Notes: generated by a model from the sequence alone, not told the origin. A DNA stretch of 43,867 bases from Streptomyces ossamyceticus (GCF_001418475.1 NZ_LIQX01000120.1:1-43867); one strand, 5' to 3'; shown: positions 9,511 through 17,798, counted from the stretch's first letter. Numbers and translations are program-made.

Positions 9511-10704
9511 TCATTCCTTCGTGAGAGCGGTCGTACTGCTACCAAGAGTACGTGCCTCGGCGGCTCGCGGTTCCCGCCGGGCGACCGGCACCGGTTCCGC
9601 CGGCCGCCCGAGGAGCGCCTGGCGCACACCGGCGCGGGCCTGCCGGAGGGATGCGCGGGCGGTGTCCAGGGTCTGGCGGGCGGTGCGGCCGACTGCGCGG
9701 GCGGCCACGGCGGCGGGCCTCCAGATCACGTCCCGTACGACATGGCCGACGGGGGTCAGGACAGTCCGGTACACCCAGCGCGTCGGCTCGACGACGAGCC
9801 GGCGGAACAGGGTGGCCAGGGCCCGACCGACGGCGAGCGAGAGATGTCCGGCGATCCGCCAGGCATGGCCGAGCGCGTCCAGGACCTCGCGTCCGACGAC
9901 GGCGAGGGCGCGCCCGACCGGGGTGAGCACCCACCGCCACAGCACGAGGACGGGCAGCACGAGCAGGACGCGCAGGGTCCAGTGGAGACCGAGCCCGAGC
10001 CCGGTGAAGATCATCCGGATGAGCCACAGGACTCCCCCGGCGGTCCACGCGAGGGCGTGGCCCACGGGCGTCAGCACCCACCGGTACAGCCACCCGGCCG
10101 GTACGACGACGAGGTACCGCACCAGCCAGGCCACGACCGCGAACACCCCGAGCCCGACGGCGGCGACCCCGCGCCAGAGCCCCCTGGCAAGCCAGGCGAG
10201 GCCCCGCCCCAGCGGCACCAGCGTCCACCCGTACAGCCACACGAGCCCGGCCCACACGCCGGTGGCGGCCCACACCACCCCGGTCCAGACACCGGCCGCC
10301 GCCCACGCGACGGCGCGGCCGATCGGGGACAGGACGTACCGATGGAGCCAGACCAGGGGGAGGACGAGCAGCCAGTACCCGAGCCGACCGAGCCCGTGGG
10401 CCACCGGCACGACCACATAGCGCCACAGCGCCACCCACGGCCACACCAGCACGGCCTTGGCGAGCCACAGCAGGGCCCGCCCCGTCGGCCGAAGCACGGT
10501 GTCGTGGAGAAACCTGCCCGCGACGACGAGCGCGTCCCACGCCATCCGCACCGGAAGGACCAGCACGAGCACCACGATCCGTACGGGAATCCGGATCGCC
10601 GCGGTGAGGCACCCCTCGGGCGCCTGTGGTGCGGGCGTCGGCCGCGTGGGCGTCCGGCGCGCCGGCTCGGCGGGCTGCGGTGCGGGCCGTTTCTCCAGGT
10701 CCAT
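9511..10704 (-). CDS. Trp-rich repetitive multi-pass membrane protein
   Basis: A 397-residue protein of unknown function. The start is uncertain; ATG 10704 (MDLEKRPAPQP) is chosen because the upstream extension looks non-coding. After a Pro-rich head it consists of consecutive hydrophobic segments built on a unit of about 30 residues, roughly W-hydrophobic-YVL-PVGRALAW (for example YRWVLTPVGHALAW, LWRWVLTPVGRALAVV, YRTVLTPVGHVV). It ends in an Arg/Ala-rich cytoplasmic-looking tail. The high Trp and regular Pro-Val/Ile-Gly spacing suggest an amplified membrane or amphipathic hairpin. It ends 48 nt before the DUF2344 start, so probably the same transcript. I do not recognise a family. Confidence 0.75.
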   Translation of the reverse strand: MDLEKRPAPQPAEPARRTPTRPTPAPQAPEGCLTAAIRIPVRIVVLVLVLPVRMAWDALVVAGRFLHDTVLRPTGRALLWLAKAVLVWPWVALWRYVVVPVAHGLGRLGYWLLVLPLVWLHRYVLSPIGRAVAWAAAGVWTGVVWAATGVWAGLVWLYGWTLVPLGRGLAWLARGLWRGVAAVGLGVFAVVAWLVRYLVVVPAGWLYRWVLTPVGHALAWTAGGVLWLIRMIFTGLGLGLHWTLRVLLVLPVLVLWRWVLTPVGRALAVVGREVLDALGHAWRIAGHLSLAVGRALATLFRRLVVEPTRWVYRTVLTPVGHVVRDVIWRPAAVAARAVGRTARQTLDTARASLRQARAGVRQALLGRPAEPVPVARREPRAAEARTLGSSTTALTKE

Positions 10705-11349
10705 GACGACGTAGACGCGTCGGCGACCTGTCCGGATGCAGTCCCGCCCCCTCGACTTCCCCACCGGCCGGGACGGTCGGCCGCCCACGTCGGTGGGAGT
10801 TGCTCAGCGTTTCCGCCCCGAAGACCTCGCGACCTTGCCGGCCTTGGACTTCGGGCGGCGTGTCGCGATGGCGAGCCGGGGCAGCGCGACGGCGTGTTGC
10901 GCGGAGAACTGCCGGTTGAACTCGACCTGGTGGCGGATGAGTTCGGGCATGTCCCGCATCGTCGGCAGCCGGTCCCCCGCATCAGATGCTTGAAGCGGTG
11001 CTGCGTGGCGGTGTCGTAGCTCAGCATGTACGCCCCCGCCGTCAGCCGGGGCGGGGGCGTCCTGGCGCATCACGTGGTCGCCGTCGAGGGTGAACAGGTA
11101 GTCGGCTCTGCCACGAGCCTGCTGGATGGCGTACGGAGCCCAGGCACCGTTCGATCACCTGTGCCTCGCCTTGACGCTCATGCAGAGCAGAGGGTCTGTC
11201 GGCGCTCCGGTCTCGCACCCGGTGACTTCATTGTCGACAAACGGGAGCGTTCGGCCTCGCTGCGCCCACGGATCCGCCGGACTCCCATGAGGCTCTCTGC
11301 CCCCGCCAGATCCGGGCGGGGCCTCGCGCGCGACGTCGACCGGGCTCGC
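10705..11349. other. Decayed region left of the element
   Basis: Apart from the remnant at 10804-11027, I see no intact gene in these 645 nt. Before the element arrived this lay directly downstream of the radical SAM stop codon. Several short coding-like scraps in different frames suggest degraded genes. Confidence 0.45.
10804..11027 (-). pseudogene. Frameshifted remnant, function unknown
   Basis: Two frames together read as one plausible protein. MLSYDTATQHRFKHLMRG starts at ATG 11027, and DRLPTMRDMPELIRHQ onwards continues in the next frame to a basic end (AGKVARSSGRKR). The switch falls at a run of five C on the plus strand (10974-10978); one extra base would restore a single reading frame of about 75 residues. 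A further coding-like scrap (RADYLFTLDGDHV) lies just upstream. I do not recognise the family. It is a decayed gene or a homopolymer sequencing error. Confidence 0.5.
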
Positions 11350-11436
11350 TCACCCGGCCGGGACGGACTTCTTCACGGTCAGCGGCAGCAGCTTCTTGCC
11401 GGTGGGGCCGATCTGGATGTGGGTGTCCATCTGCGG
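11350..11436 (-). pseudogene. Displaced original 3' end of the radical SAM gene
   Basis: Read on the minus strand from CCGCAG (11436-11431), the 29 codons encode PQMDTHIQIGPTGKKLLPLT and then VKKSVPAG followed by a stop. The intact gene at 27537-29495 ends PQFDTWPQTGPTGKKLLPLT and then its own tail. The fragment has no upstream coding sequence, because the serine integrase gene and its attP arm now abut it. This is what remains of the chromosomal 3' end after integration into the gene. Confidence 0.85.
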
Positions 11437-11444
11437 CCATAAAC
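11421..11444. other. attL, left attachment site
   Basis: A 24-bp site centred between 11432 and 11433 in CTGCGG (minus-strand CCGCAG). The chromosomal half carries GGGTGT (11421-11426), which becomes one arm of the reconstructed attB. The other half (CCATAAACCAAC side) belongs to the element and leads into the integrase gene 33 nt away. Position inferred by comparing the three copies of the radical SAM 3' end. Confidence 0.7.
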
Positions 11445-11476
11445 CAACAGGACCAAATCTGAGCTAGCCTGGCTGC

Positions 11477-13090
11477 ATGGTGAAGCAGGCGGCACGCGCA
11501 GCAGGACAGCGGCAGTACGACGTGGAGACGGAGTGGACGGAGACTGACCTTGCCCTTCTAGAGGAGCTGAAGCACGCGGAGGCGCTGTTACCCGACGACG
11601 CCCCGCGCGCACTCCTCTCCGTTCGCCTGTCCGTGCTCACCGAGGACACGACGTCGCCAGTGCGGCAGGAACTCGATCTGCGCATGCTGGCCAGGGAGCG
11701 CGGGTGTCGAGTGGTCGGCGTCGCCAGCGACCTGAACGTGTCGGCGACGAAGGTCCCACCGTGGAAGCGCAAGTCCCTCGGGGAATGGCTCAACAACCGG
11801 GCACCGGAGTTCGACGAGATCCTCTTCTGGAAGCTTGACCGCTTCGTACGACGGCTCTCCGATCTCAGCGTCATGATCGACTGGTGCCTGAAGTACGGGA
11901 AGAATCTCGTCTCCAAGCACGACTCGATCGACCTGACCACGACGGCCGGAAAGATCATGGTCACGGTCATCGGCGGCATCGCCGAGATCGAGGCGACCAA
12001 CACGAGCACGCGTGTCACGAGCCTCTGGGACTACACGAAGACGCAGAGCGAATGGCTTGTGGGCAAGCCGGCGTACGGCTACACGACGAGCAAGAACAAG
12101 GACGACAAGACCGTTCTCGTCATCGACCGCGACGCTTACAGGGCACTGCACTGGTGCCGCGAGGCCACGATGCGAGAGCGCCCCGCTTCCGCCCGGCGCA
12201 TGGTCAAGGTCCTCGTGCGAGCAGGCCTCTGCGGGCCGGGGCTCACAGCGTCGACCTTGCTGCGCCGCCTCAGGAACGCCGCCCTCCTGGGATACCGCGT
12301 GGAGGAGAACAAGAGCGGAGGCGTACGCCGGTCCAAGGTCATCCTGGGCAACGACGGGAAGCCCATCCGCGTAGCAGACCCCGTGTTCACCGAGGCAGAG
12401 TTCGAGAGCCTGCAAAAGGCCTTGGACAGGCGCGGGAAGAACCAGCCGACGCGCAACCCCGATGGAGCGACGAAGTTCCTCGGAGTCCTGCTCTGCGAGG
12501 ACTGCGGCACCAACATGACCGTGCAGAAGACCAGCAACAAGGGCAGGTCGTACGAGTATCTGCGGTGCGGCAAGTGCCGAAGCGGAGGCCAGGGCGCGCC
12601 CAACCCGGAGGAGATCTACGGTCAGCTCGTCGACGACGTGCTGAGGGTCCTCGGAGACGAGCCGGTCATGGTTCGCGAGTACCACCAGGGCGCCGAGGCC
12701 CGCAGGGAACTGAAGCAGCTCGAAGAGTCCATCAGCTATTACATGGCTGGCCTGGAGCCCGGAGGACGCTTCACGAAGACCAGGTTCACCAAGGAGAGGG
12801 CCGAGAAGACTCTCGACGACCTCATCAAGAAGTTGGAGGCCATTGACCCCGAGTCCACCACAGACCGATGGGTTGCCGTCCACAACGGCAAGTCGTTCCG
12901 GGCCCACTGGGAGGAAGGCGGCATGGAGGCCATGGCTGCCGACCTTCTTCGCGTCGGTGTGAAGTGCAGAATCAAGCGGACCAAGGTCAAGGGCGTACGC
13001 GCCCCGCGCATCCACATGAAGCTCATGATCCCGAAGGATGTGAGAGACCGCCTGGTGCTCAAGGAAGACGACTTCGCGGAAGCCTTCTGA
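11477..13090 (+). CDS. int: Large serine recombinase (integrase)
   Basis: 537 residues. The N-terminal resolvase domain has the catalytic serine at S52 in RLSVLTEDTTSPVRQELD, and the later FWKLDRFVRRLSDL block typical of the active site. A recombinase domain follows (VGKPAYGYTT onwards), then a zinc ribbon (CEDCG ... CGKCRS) and a C-terminal coiled-coil-like Glu/Lys-rich stretch. This is the phiC31-type layout, though shorter than phiC31 Int. The gene starts 33 nt from the attL core and reads into the element. It converges on the rep operon and ends before a strong terminator. Presumably it catalyses attP x attB integration; excision would require a directionality factor. Confidence 0.95.
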   Translation: MVKQAARAAGQRQYDVETEWTETDLALLEELKHAEALLPDDAPRALLSVRLSVLTEDTTSPVRQELDLRMLARERGCRVVGVASDLNVSATKVPPWKRKSLGEWLNNRAPEFDEILFWKLDRFVRRLSDLSVMIDWCLKYGKNLVSKHDSIDLTTTAGKIMVTVIGGIAEIEATNTSTRVTSLWDYTKTQSEWLVGKPAYGYTTSKNKDDKTVLVIDRDAYRALHWCREATMRERPASARRMVKVLVRAGLCGPGLTASTLLRRLRNAALLGYRVEENKSGGVRRSKVILGNDGKPIRVADPVFTEAEFESLQKALDRRGKNQPTRNPDGATKFLGVLLCEDCGTNMTVQKTSNKGRSYEYLRCGKCRSGGQGAPNPEEIYGQLVDDVLRVLGDEPVMVREYHQGAEARRELKQLEESISYYMAGLEPGGRFTKTRFTKERAEKTLDDLIKKLEAIDPESTTDRWVAVHNGKSFRAHWEEGGMEAMAADLLRVGVKCRIKRTKVKGVRAPRIHMKLMIPKDVRDRLVLKEDDFAEAF

Positions 13091-13116
13091 AGCCGCCCAG
13101 CCAGTACGCATACGGA

Positions 13117-13146
13117 GCCGCCTCCCGAGAGTCAATGGGAGGCGGC
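13117..13146. terminator. Bidirectional terminator after int
   Basis: GCCGCCTCCC (13117-13126) pairs perfectly with GGGAGGCGGC (13137-13146) around a 10-nt loop. It lies 26 nt after the int stop and 11 nt after the stop of the opposing small gene, so it can serve both strands. Confidence 0.85.
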
Positions 13147-13157
13147 GGCTTCTCGTC

Positions 13158-13325
13158 TCACGCAGACCAGGATGCGGAGTCAAACGGTTCCTCCGTACCA
13201 TCGTCGTCGACGATCACGATCTCGCTCTCGATGTGGCTCGCGCCCCTGCGGACGCCCGACCGCGATAGCCGCGACCACCAAGGCTCTTGCAGTTCACGTT
13301 CAGGCGGAGCAGTTATCGAACCCAC
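13158..13325 (-). CDS. Small acidic protein at the xis position
   Basis: A 55-residue reading frame from GTG 13325 overlapping the last 26 nt of rep in another frame. It reads PPERELQEPWWSRLSRSG, then SHIESEIVIVDDDGTEEP. Codon use looks like coding DNA. In pSAM2-type elements the gene between rep and int is the excisionase. This one occupies that slot but shows no helix-turn-helix, so it may be a replaced or degenerate xis, or a separately translated C-terminal piece of Rep. A programmed or mutational shift joining it to Rep is also possible. No ribosome-binding site with good spacing is visible. Confidence 0.5.
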   Translation of the reverse strand: MGSITAPPERELQEPWWSRLSRSGVRRGASHIESEIVIVDDDGTEEPFDSASWSA

Positions 13326-14798
13326 TCCCCTCTTTCAGCATCTCCGCGCCGAGCCGCCTGGACGTCGCAAGGTCGTCGGCGACCCCGGCAGCGATGAGCG
13401 CGGCGCCGGGCGTATGACCGGAGCCGATGTAGCGCCACTGGTCATCCGTGACTGTGCCGGGGACTTCGGCATTGCCGACGTGGTGGGCGCGTTCGGCGCG
13501 CAGCGCGGCGTACGTCGTCGAGTAGGCACGGGACTTGGTGAGGATGTGGCCGCGGTAGCCGACGGTGTGGGCCCAGGCGCGTAGGTGCAGGGGTGCGTAC
13601 TCGGGGAGGCCGCCGAGGTGCCAGCACGTACGCATGAGGGTGCGGATGTGGCTGCTCACGGGTGCCATGTCGATGTCGTCGCAGGTGGAGAGCTTGTGGT
13701 CGGTGCCGGCGCCCGTCTCGCTCGCTCCTTTGGTGACGTACTTGGCGACATACGCGGCTACAGCATCGTCTGCGGGCGCGTCGCCATCGGCGTGCAGGGG
13801 ACGTACGTCGATCTGGGTGCCCCAGCGGAGAGCGAGTTCGCCGACGGCGGGACTGTAGGGAGTGCGCACGAGGACCCTCTTCGCGGAGGCCCGTACAGCG
13901 TCGGCGATGTGGTCGGCGGTGCCCCAGCCCGGAGGTTCGTCGCTGGGTCCGGCGGGGCCGTCGAGGCGGACGACGGCGTGCACGTGGACGGCCGCCCGCC
14001 TCTGGTACTCGGCGACGCGGGCGAAGGACAGCCGGGCGTGGTCGGCAAAGCGGGACTGTACGAGGCCCGCCGAGGTGGCGAGGTGTCGCCGCACGCCGAT
14101 GACGAAGCGATCCCACAATTTGCCCGCGTGCGCGTGCCACAGGACATGGGCTGCGTAGTCGTAGCAGTCGGTGCAGAGCGGTTGACCGACGGCAGGAGAG
14201 TCCGGGGCGTGGACGGCAGCACAGCCCGAGGGACGCCCGTGTTCGCAGGTGCCGCGGTCGCGGCGGGGGCGGCATCGGTCGTCTCCCGCGCGGTGGACCG
14301 GGCCGAAGGAGGGAGCGGTGAGGGTGATGAAGAGCCGGGGGCGGTGGCGGACTGTGGCCGGGACGTTCTTGCCGCCGGTAAGACCCGCGCGGACGAGGTG
14401 GAAGGTGTCGCCTGCGTGGAGTCGGGAGCACGGGGCGCAGACGGTTGCGCGTCTGTTGCGGCAGCGGACGAGGAGGCGTTCGCCGGGTTCGTTGCGAGTG
14501 TCGTAGTGGTGCAGGATCTCGCCGGTCGTGCCGTCCAGGGTGGTGGTTGAGCCAGAGAGGTGGACAGGGTGGGCGCAGCCACCGGTTGCGGTGATCTGGT
14601 CGAGCCAGCGGGCGAACTGGGGATCTTGGGCGAGGCGGATTGCGTCGCGGTCTGTTTCGGGGAGCTGACGCAGGCGCGCCGCGCGGTCGAGGACGGCGCG
14701 CCTATCAGCCGGGGTGTCTGCCGGGGTGATGGTGGGGCCCTTTCGGGGTGGGCCGCCGAAGCGGCACGGGTGAGGGATGGTCGTGCGTGGTTGGGCAT
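13300..14798 (-). CDS. repSA: Rolling-circle replication initiator (RepSA type), apparent N-terminal frameshift
   Basis: The minus-strand frame from 14730 to 13300 (476 codons) encodes a full RepSA-like initiator. It has Cys/His-rich N-terminal clusters (CAPCSRLH, CTDCYDYAAHVLWHAHAG), the metal-binding HUH-type VHVHAVVRLDG, and YVAKYVTKG with the candidate nicking Tyr. No ATG, GTG or TTG lies in this frame before codon TTG of LWDRF. The only good start is ATG 14798, with GGAGGTGATC 4 nt upstream, and that is one base out of frame. Either one base was lost near the run at 14731-14750, or the start codon at 14730 (now ATC, preceded by AAAGGG at proper spacing) was mutated. Translation of full-length Rep is therefore doubtful. 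Confidence 0.8.
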
Positions 14799-14835
14799 GG
14801 GGATCACCTCCGTTGAGCGGGTGGGGTAGGTGGGT

Positions 14836-14949
14836 TCAGCGGATGGTTCCGGTCCCCCGGCAGACGCGGCAGCGGTGTCGGCGGCCGGTCCAGGTCCTAC
14901 GGGCCCCGTCGCCCTTGCAGAAGGGGCACCTCACGCGCGGCATGGGCAT
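14836..14949 (-). CDS. 37-residue zinc-ribbon protein
   Basis: ATG 14949 is preceded by GGAG at 7-nt spacing. The product has two Cys pairs in a treble-clef-like arrangement: CPFCKGDGA and CRVCRGTGTIR, separated by basic residues. This resembles the small zinc-finger proteins encoded between tra and rep of Streptomyces conjugative plasmids and AICEs; precise role unknown. It lies 17 nt after the small membrane gene and 38 nt before the rep start, in the same operon. Too short for routine gene calling, but the paired CxxC motifs and ribosome-binding site make it convincing. Confidence 0.75.
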   Translation of the reverse strand: MPMPRVRCPFCKGDGARRTWTGRRHRCRVCRGTGTIR

Positions 14950-14965
14950 GTCTCGCTCCGTTCTG

Positions 14966-15163
14966 TCAGGTGTGGGAGAAGCCGGTGATCAGCCAGGTGA
15001 CGAAGCCGTGCACGGTGTAGATCACGGGCGTCTGGCCGAGGTAGAGGCCGAAGAGGCCGACGCAGACCGCTTCCCAGGCGCGGACGTCACGGGAGCGGAC
15101 GAGGAGGACCGTGATGATCCCGAAGATCACCGCGAAGGTGAACGCAGTTCCTACGCTGATCAC
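14966..15163 (-). CDS. Small membrane protein of the tra operon
   Basis: 65 residues, two predicted transmembrane helices (about 7-22 and 33-60), starting at GTG 15163 in a GTGA overlap with the tra stop codon. It is in the position of the spread (spd) genes, which in Streptomyces plasmids promote movement of the element within the recipient mycelium. Sequence alone does not prove an Spd role. Translation is almost certainly coupled to tra. Confidence 0.75.
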   Translation of the reverse strand: MISVGTAFTFAVIFGIITVLLVRSRDVRAWEAVCVGLFGLYLGQTPVIYTVHGFVTWLITGFSHT

Positions 15164-16467
15164 TTGTCGTCTCCTTCCAGCGCCGCCAGGGCGCGGCCGA
15201 GGGTGGGCAGTTCCGGGACCATTTCCGCGTGCTTCCGCGCGGTCGACACGGCTTGTTCGGTCGTCGTGAGGTGGGAGCGGGCGCGACTCCAGCCGCCGTC
15301 AGGGCCGGTGCAGACGGCCACGCCCTGTTCCTCCGCAGTGATCGACTGAGCGACGGCCACGGCGTCCTTGTTCAGGTCGCCCAAGGTCATCTCGGCCGTG
15401 CCGGGGTCGTTGACCCGGTGGCAGATACGGCCGCCGAGCTGCGCCCGCAGGGCAGTGACACCGGGCCCGAGGTCGGAGCCGACGCGTTGCCCGGCGACGA
15501 CCAGATGCAGGCCGAGCGCGGCCCCGAGCTGAGCCAGGCGTAACAGGAGCGTGGAGCACTGTTCGGCTTCCGCCTTGCTCTCGCGGGTGCCGTCCGAGAG
15601 GTACAGCTCTGCGATCTCGTCGACGATGACCACGACCGGGACGGGCCGGAGCTTGTCGGGCAGTTCCCAGATGGAGCGGACGCCGGCCGACCGGCAGGCT
15701 GCCATGCGGTCCTGCATGTCGACGACGAGTGTGCTGAGGACGGCGACCGCTTCGCGACGGCAGGTCGCGAGGGCGCTCAACCGTCCAGCGAACAGGCCGA
15801 GTTCCATACCGCCCTTGCAGTCGATGCCGACCAGGGCGACGGGTTGCGGTGCGAGTTGAGCGATGAGCCGGGCCAGCAGGGTGGACTTGCCCGACCGGGT
15901 TGCGCCCGTGATGAGCCAGTGCGGGACGAGCCGCAGGTCCATCACCCAGGCACCACCGCTTTCCAGTGCACCGATGAGGGCCGACAGCAGGGCAGCGGGC
16001 GCGGTTGCCAAGCCGGGCCGCGCCAGCGGATCGGATGCGGTCGCTGCCAGGAGCACGAGGCCGCGTTCCGGCGAGGTGACCCGGACCGCGTGCACCCGCC
16101 AGGCGTGCACGAGCGCGTCCGCCGTCTTCAGATACGTCGCCGGGGTCTGACCCGCGTGCAGCCGTACAAGGACGGTCAGGCCCATGCGGGTGGCACGCGG
16201 GAAGGAGATCCTCGGAGCGATCGGCCGCAGTGGATCACCCTTGACCACCACGTCCCCGAGCAGCCCGCGCGGCGGACGCTTGGAGACGGTGAGGTCGTTG
16301 AGCATGGCGACCTTGCGCCAGGTGAACATCACCCGGCAGGCGGTCACCGGATAGCCGGCCAGGTACCAGTGCCAGAGGGGACGGTGCCGACGCACCAGGT
16401 CACCCACGACAAGCACCCACGCCAGTACGGCGAGCCCGAAGGCGAGCACGATGGAAGCGCTCATCAC
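15160..16467 (-). CDS. traSA: FtsK/SpoIIIE-type DNA translocase, conjugative transfer protein
   Basis: 435 residues, starting at GTG 16467 (GTGA overlap with the upstream stop) or the adjacent ATG 16464. An N-terminal hydrophobic anchor (6-22) is followed by the motor domain: Walker A GATRSGKST at 188-196, Walker B VVVIVDE at 278-284, then AGQRVGSDLGPG and the sensor region. Actinomycete Tra proteins of this kind assemble hexamers that move double-stranded DNA between cells in hyphae without a relaxase. It lies in an operon with the regulator gene upstream and small spread-like genes and rep downstream. Confidence 0.93.
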   Translation of the reverse strand: MMSASIVLAFGLAVLAWVLVVGDLVRRHRPLWHWYLAGYPVTACRVMFTWRKVAMLNDLTVSKRPPRGLLGDVVVKGDPLRPIAPRISFPRATRMGLTVLVRLHAGQTPATYLKTADALVHAWRVHAVRVTSPERGLVLLAATASDPLARPGLATAPAALLSALIGALESGGAWVMDLRLVPHWLITGATRSGKSTLLARLIAQLAPQPVALVGIDCKGGMELGLFAGRLSALATCRREAVAVLSTLVVDMQDRMAACRSAGVRSIWELPDKLRPVPVVVIVDEIAELYLSDGTRESKAEAEQCSTLLLRLAQLGAALGLHLVVAGQRVGSDLGPGVTALRAQLGGRICHRVNDPGTAEMTLGDLNKDAVAVAQSITAEEQGVAVCTGPDGGWSRARSHLTTTEQAVSTARKHAEMVPELPTLGRALAALEGDDK

Positions 16468-16811
16468 GCGCCACCGCCCTTGGCCGGTGCCGGAGCCGCG
16501 TGCACGGGCGTGACGGCGTCGGCGCGGAAACTGATCCCGTGCCGGTCGCCCATCGCCCAGGCGAACGCCGTCAGCCCGGTGACCTTGACGATCTGCCCTT
16601 CCTCGATCCCCTTCGGCTCACCGCTCACGGCGATCTCGATCACGGAGATCCGCCGCCTGTCCTGCCGCACGGTGACGGCCACGGTGTAGACGGGGTTGCC
16701 CTCTCGGTCCCTCTTGACCTCCTGCGTTTCGGAGTTACTGATCTTCGCCTCGGGCGCGATGGCGCACCGCAGTACGCCCAGTCGCGCCGTGTCCACGGGA
16801 ATGGACTGCAT
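16464..16811 (-). CDS. SCO3933-family regulatory protein
   Basis: 115 residues beginning MQSIPVDTARLGVL, the hallmark start of this family found immediately before tra in AICEs. The middle (EGNPVYTVAVTVRQDRRR, EGQIVKVTGLTAFAW) looks like a small beta-barrel, possibly OB-like, fold. The family is annotated as regulatory, but its biochemical role is not established; a single-strand-binding or transfer-accessory role is conceivable. First gene of the leftward operon, divergent from gntR. The 165-nt gap between them carries the likely operators. Confidence 0.85.
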   Translation of the reverse strand: MQSIPVDTARLGVLRCAIAPEAKISNSETQEVKRDREGNPVYTVAVTVRQDRRRISVIEIAVSGEPKGIEEGQIVKVTGLTAFAWAMGDRHGISFRADAVTPVHAAPAPAKGGGA

Positions 16812-16854
16812 GTTGTTCGGCCTCCTTGGCCAGTTCGGACGCCCGTCTCATCCG

Positions 16855-16934
16855 GACGTCACTTGTCCTTACGAGTTACGACTATGGAGTGCTGTACGGC
16901 AAGAGAGCAACTACTTATGCTGACGAGTGACGTC
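16855..16934. promoter_or_regulatory. Divergent control region, tra operon / gntR
   Basis: GACGTCACT (16855-16863) and AGTGACGTC (16926-16934) form a 9-bp inverted repeat. Inside, CTTGTCCTTACGAG and GCTGTACGGCAAG form a second, imperfect one. The AT-richer bases between (TACTTAT, CATAGT on the two strands) could be -10 elements. By analogy with pSAM2 KorSA, the adjacent GntR protein probably binds here to silence transfer and itself. Confidence 0.55.
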
Positions 16935-16976
16935 GAGCGTGCGACGTGCCTATGACCTCAACCCGAAGGTGTCGAG

Positions 16977-17756
16977 ATGACAGAGATCCAGCGCCCCGGA
17001 GCCCTGTACCAACAGGTCGCCGCCGCCATCCGCGAAGCGATCCTGTCCGGAGAGTTCGCGCCCGCTTCTCTGCTGCCATCCGAGGCACAGCTCATGGCCC
17101 GCTATCAGGTCTCGCGCCCGACTGTCCGCAACGCGATCGCGGCTCTGCGCGCGGAAGGCCTGATCGACGTCCGGCACGGCAAGGGCAGTTTCGTACGCTC
17201 CGAGCCCCAACCCGTCGTCAGCCTCTTGGGGCATGTAGGACGAACGCCCGAGGCGCATTTCGTGCTGCACGGTGTGGCCACGTGGGAGCAGGCCGAAGAA
17301 CCAAGCACCTACCGCACGCACGCCACCGAAGCCACAGCACACCTGCTGGAACTCGAAGCCGAGGAAGCACTCTTCGGCTGTGACCGGCTTCTGACCGACC
17401 CCGCCACCGGAACCCGAGCCATGCACCGCACCCTGATCCCATTCGCCACAGCGGATGCAGTCCCCGACCTCGCGGAAGCACCGGAGACCAAACCCGCGAC
17501 CGTGTACGCGATGCTGGCGAAGGCCGGACACGAGCTGTGGTGGTCCGAGACGGTCCGCGCCCGCATGCCACTTCCCGACGAGCGCACCGCGTTGCGGCTG
17601 CCCGACGCGACCCCGGTCCTGCATCTGTCGCGAGTCACGTGCGGCACCGACGACACCCCGCTGATCCTCGAAGAACTCCGCATCGGCGCAGACCGTGCCG
17701 AACTTGCCTACCGGATTACCGCCGACAAACAGCCCGCCCGGCGCACCCGCAGCTGA
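16977..17756 (+). CDS. GntR-family repressor (HutC/UTRA type)
   Basis: 259 residues. The winged helix is at about 1-70, with the classic SGEFAPASLLPSEAQLMARY and VSRPTVRNAIAALRAEGLI blocks, then a UTRA effector-binding domain to about 240. KorSA of pSAM2 belongs to the same family and keeps tra and pra off. Divergence from the tra operon supports an equivalent role as transfer repressor. Start ATG 16977 follows GAAGGTGTCGAG. A double hairpin follows the gene. Confidence 0.9.
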   Translation: MTEIQRPGALYQQVAAAIREAILSGEFAPASLLPSEAQLMARYQVSRPTVRNAIAALRAEGLIDVRHGKGSFVRSEPQPVVSLLGHVGRTPEAHFVLHGVATWEQAEEPSTYRTHATEATAHLLELEAEEALFGCDRLLTDPATGTRAMHRTLIPFATADAVPDLAEAPETKPATVYAMLAKAGHELWWSETVRARMPLPDERTALRLPDATPVLHLSRVTCGTDDTPLILEELRIGADRAELAYRITADKQPARRTRS

Positions 17757-17798
17757 GCACCGACACCGATCGGTCGAATCTGTCTTCACTTCCTCAAG

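Noticed and set aside
8467..11019. Plus-strand frame of 850 codons opposite the DUF2344 and membrane genes
   Set aside because: Same antisense effect; the product is Pro/Arg/His-rich without any domain.
11040..11125. Transposase fragment (RADYLFTLDGDHV resembles the strand before a DDE catalytic Asp)
   Set aside because: Too short, with no flanking inverted repeats or further transposase motifs; left as an unrecognised scrap.
11421..11444. tRNA gene 3' end as integration target
   Set aside because: No tRNA sequence exists at either border; the duplicated sequence is the coding 3' end of the radical SAM gene.
11588..13201. Minus-strand frame of 537 codons opposite int
   Set aside because: The plus strand encodes the integrase with catalytic and zinc motifs. 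The antisense product is a compositional shadow.
13758..14807. Minus-strand 349-codon frame starting at the good ATG 14798
   Set aside because: After about 25 residues it becomes Ala/Pro/Ser/Thr-rich shadow sequence, while the neighbouring frame encodes Rep. Only the start signal was retained in the rep entry.
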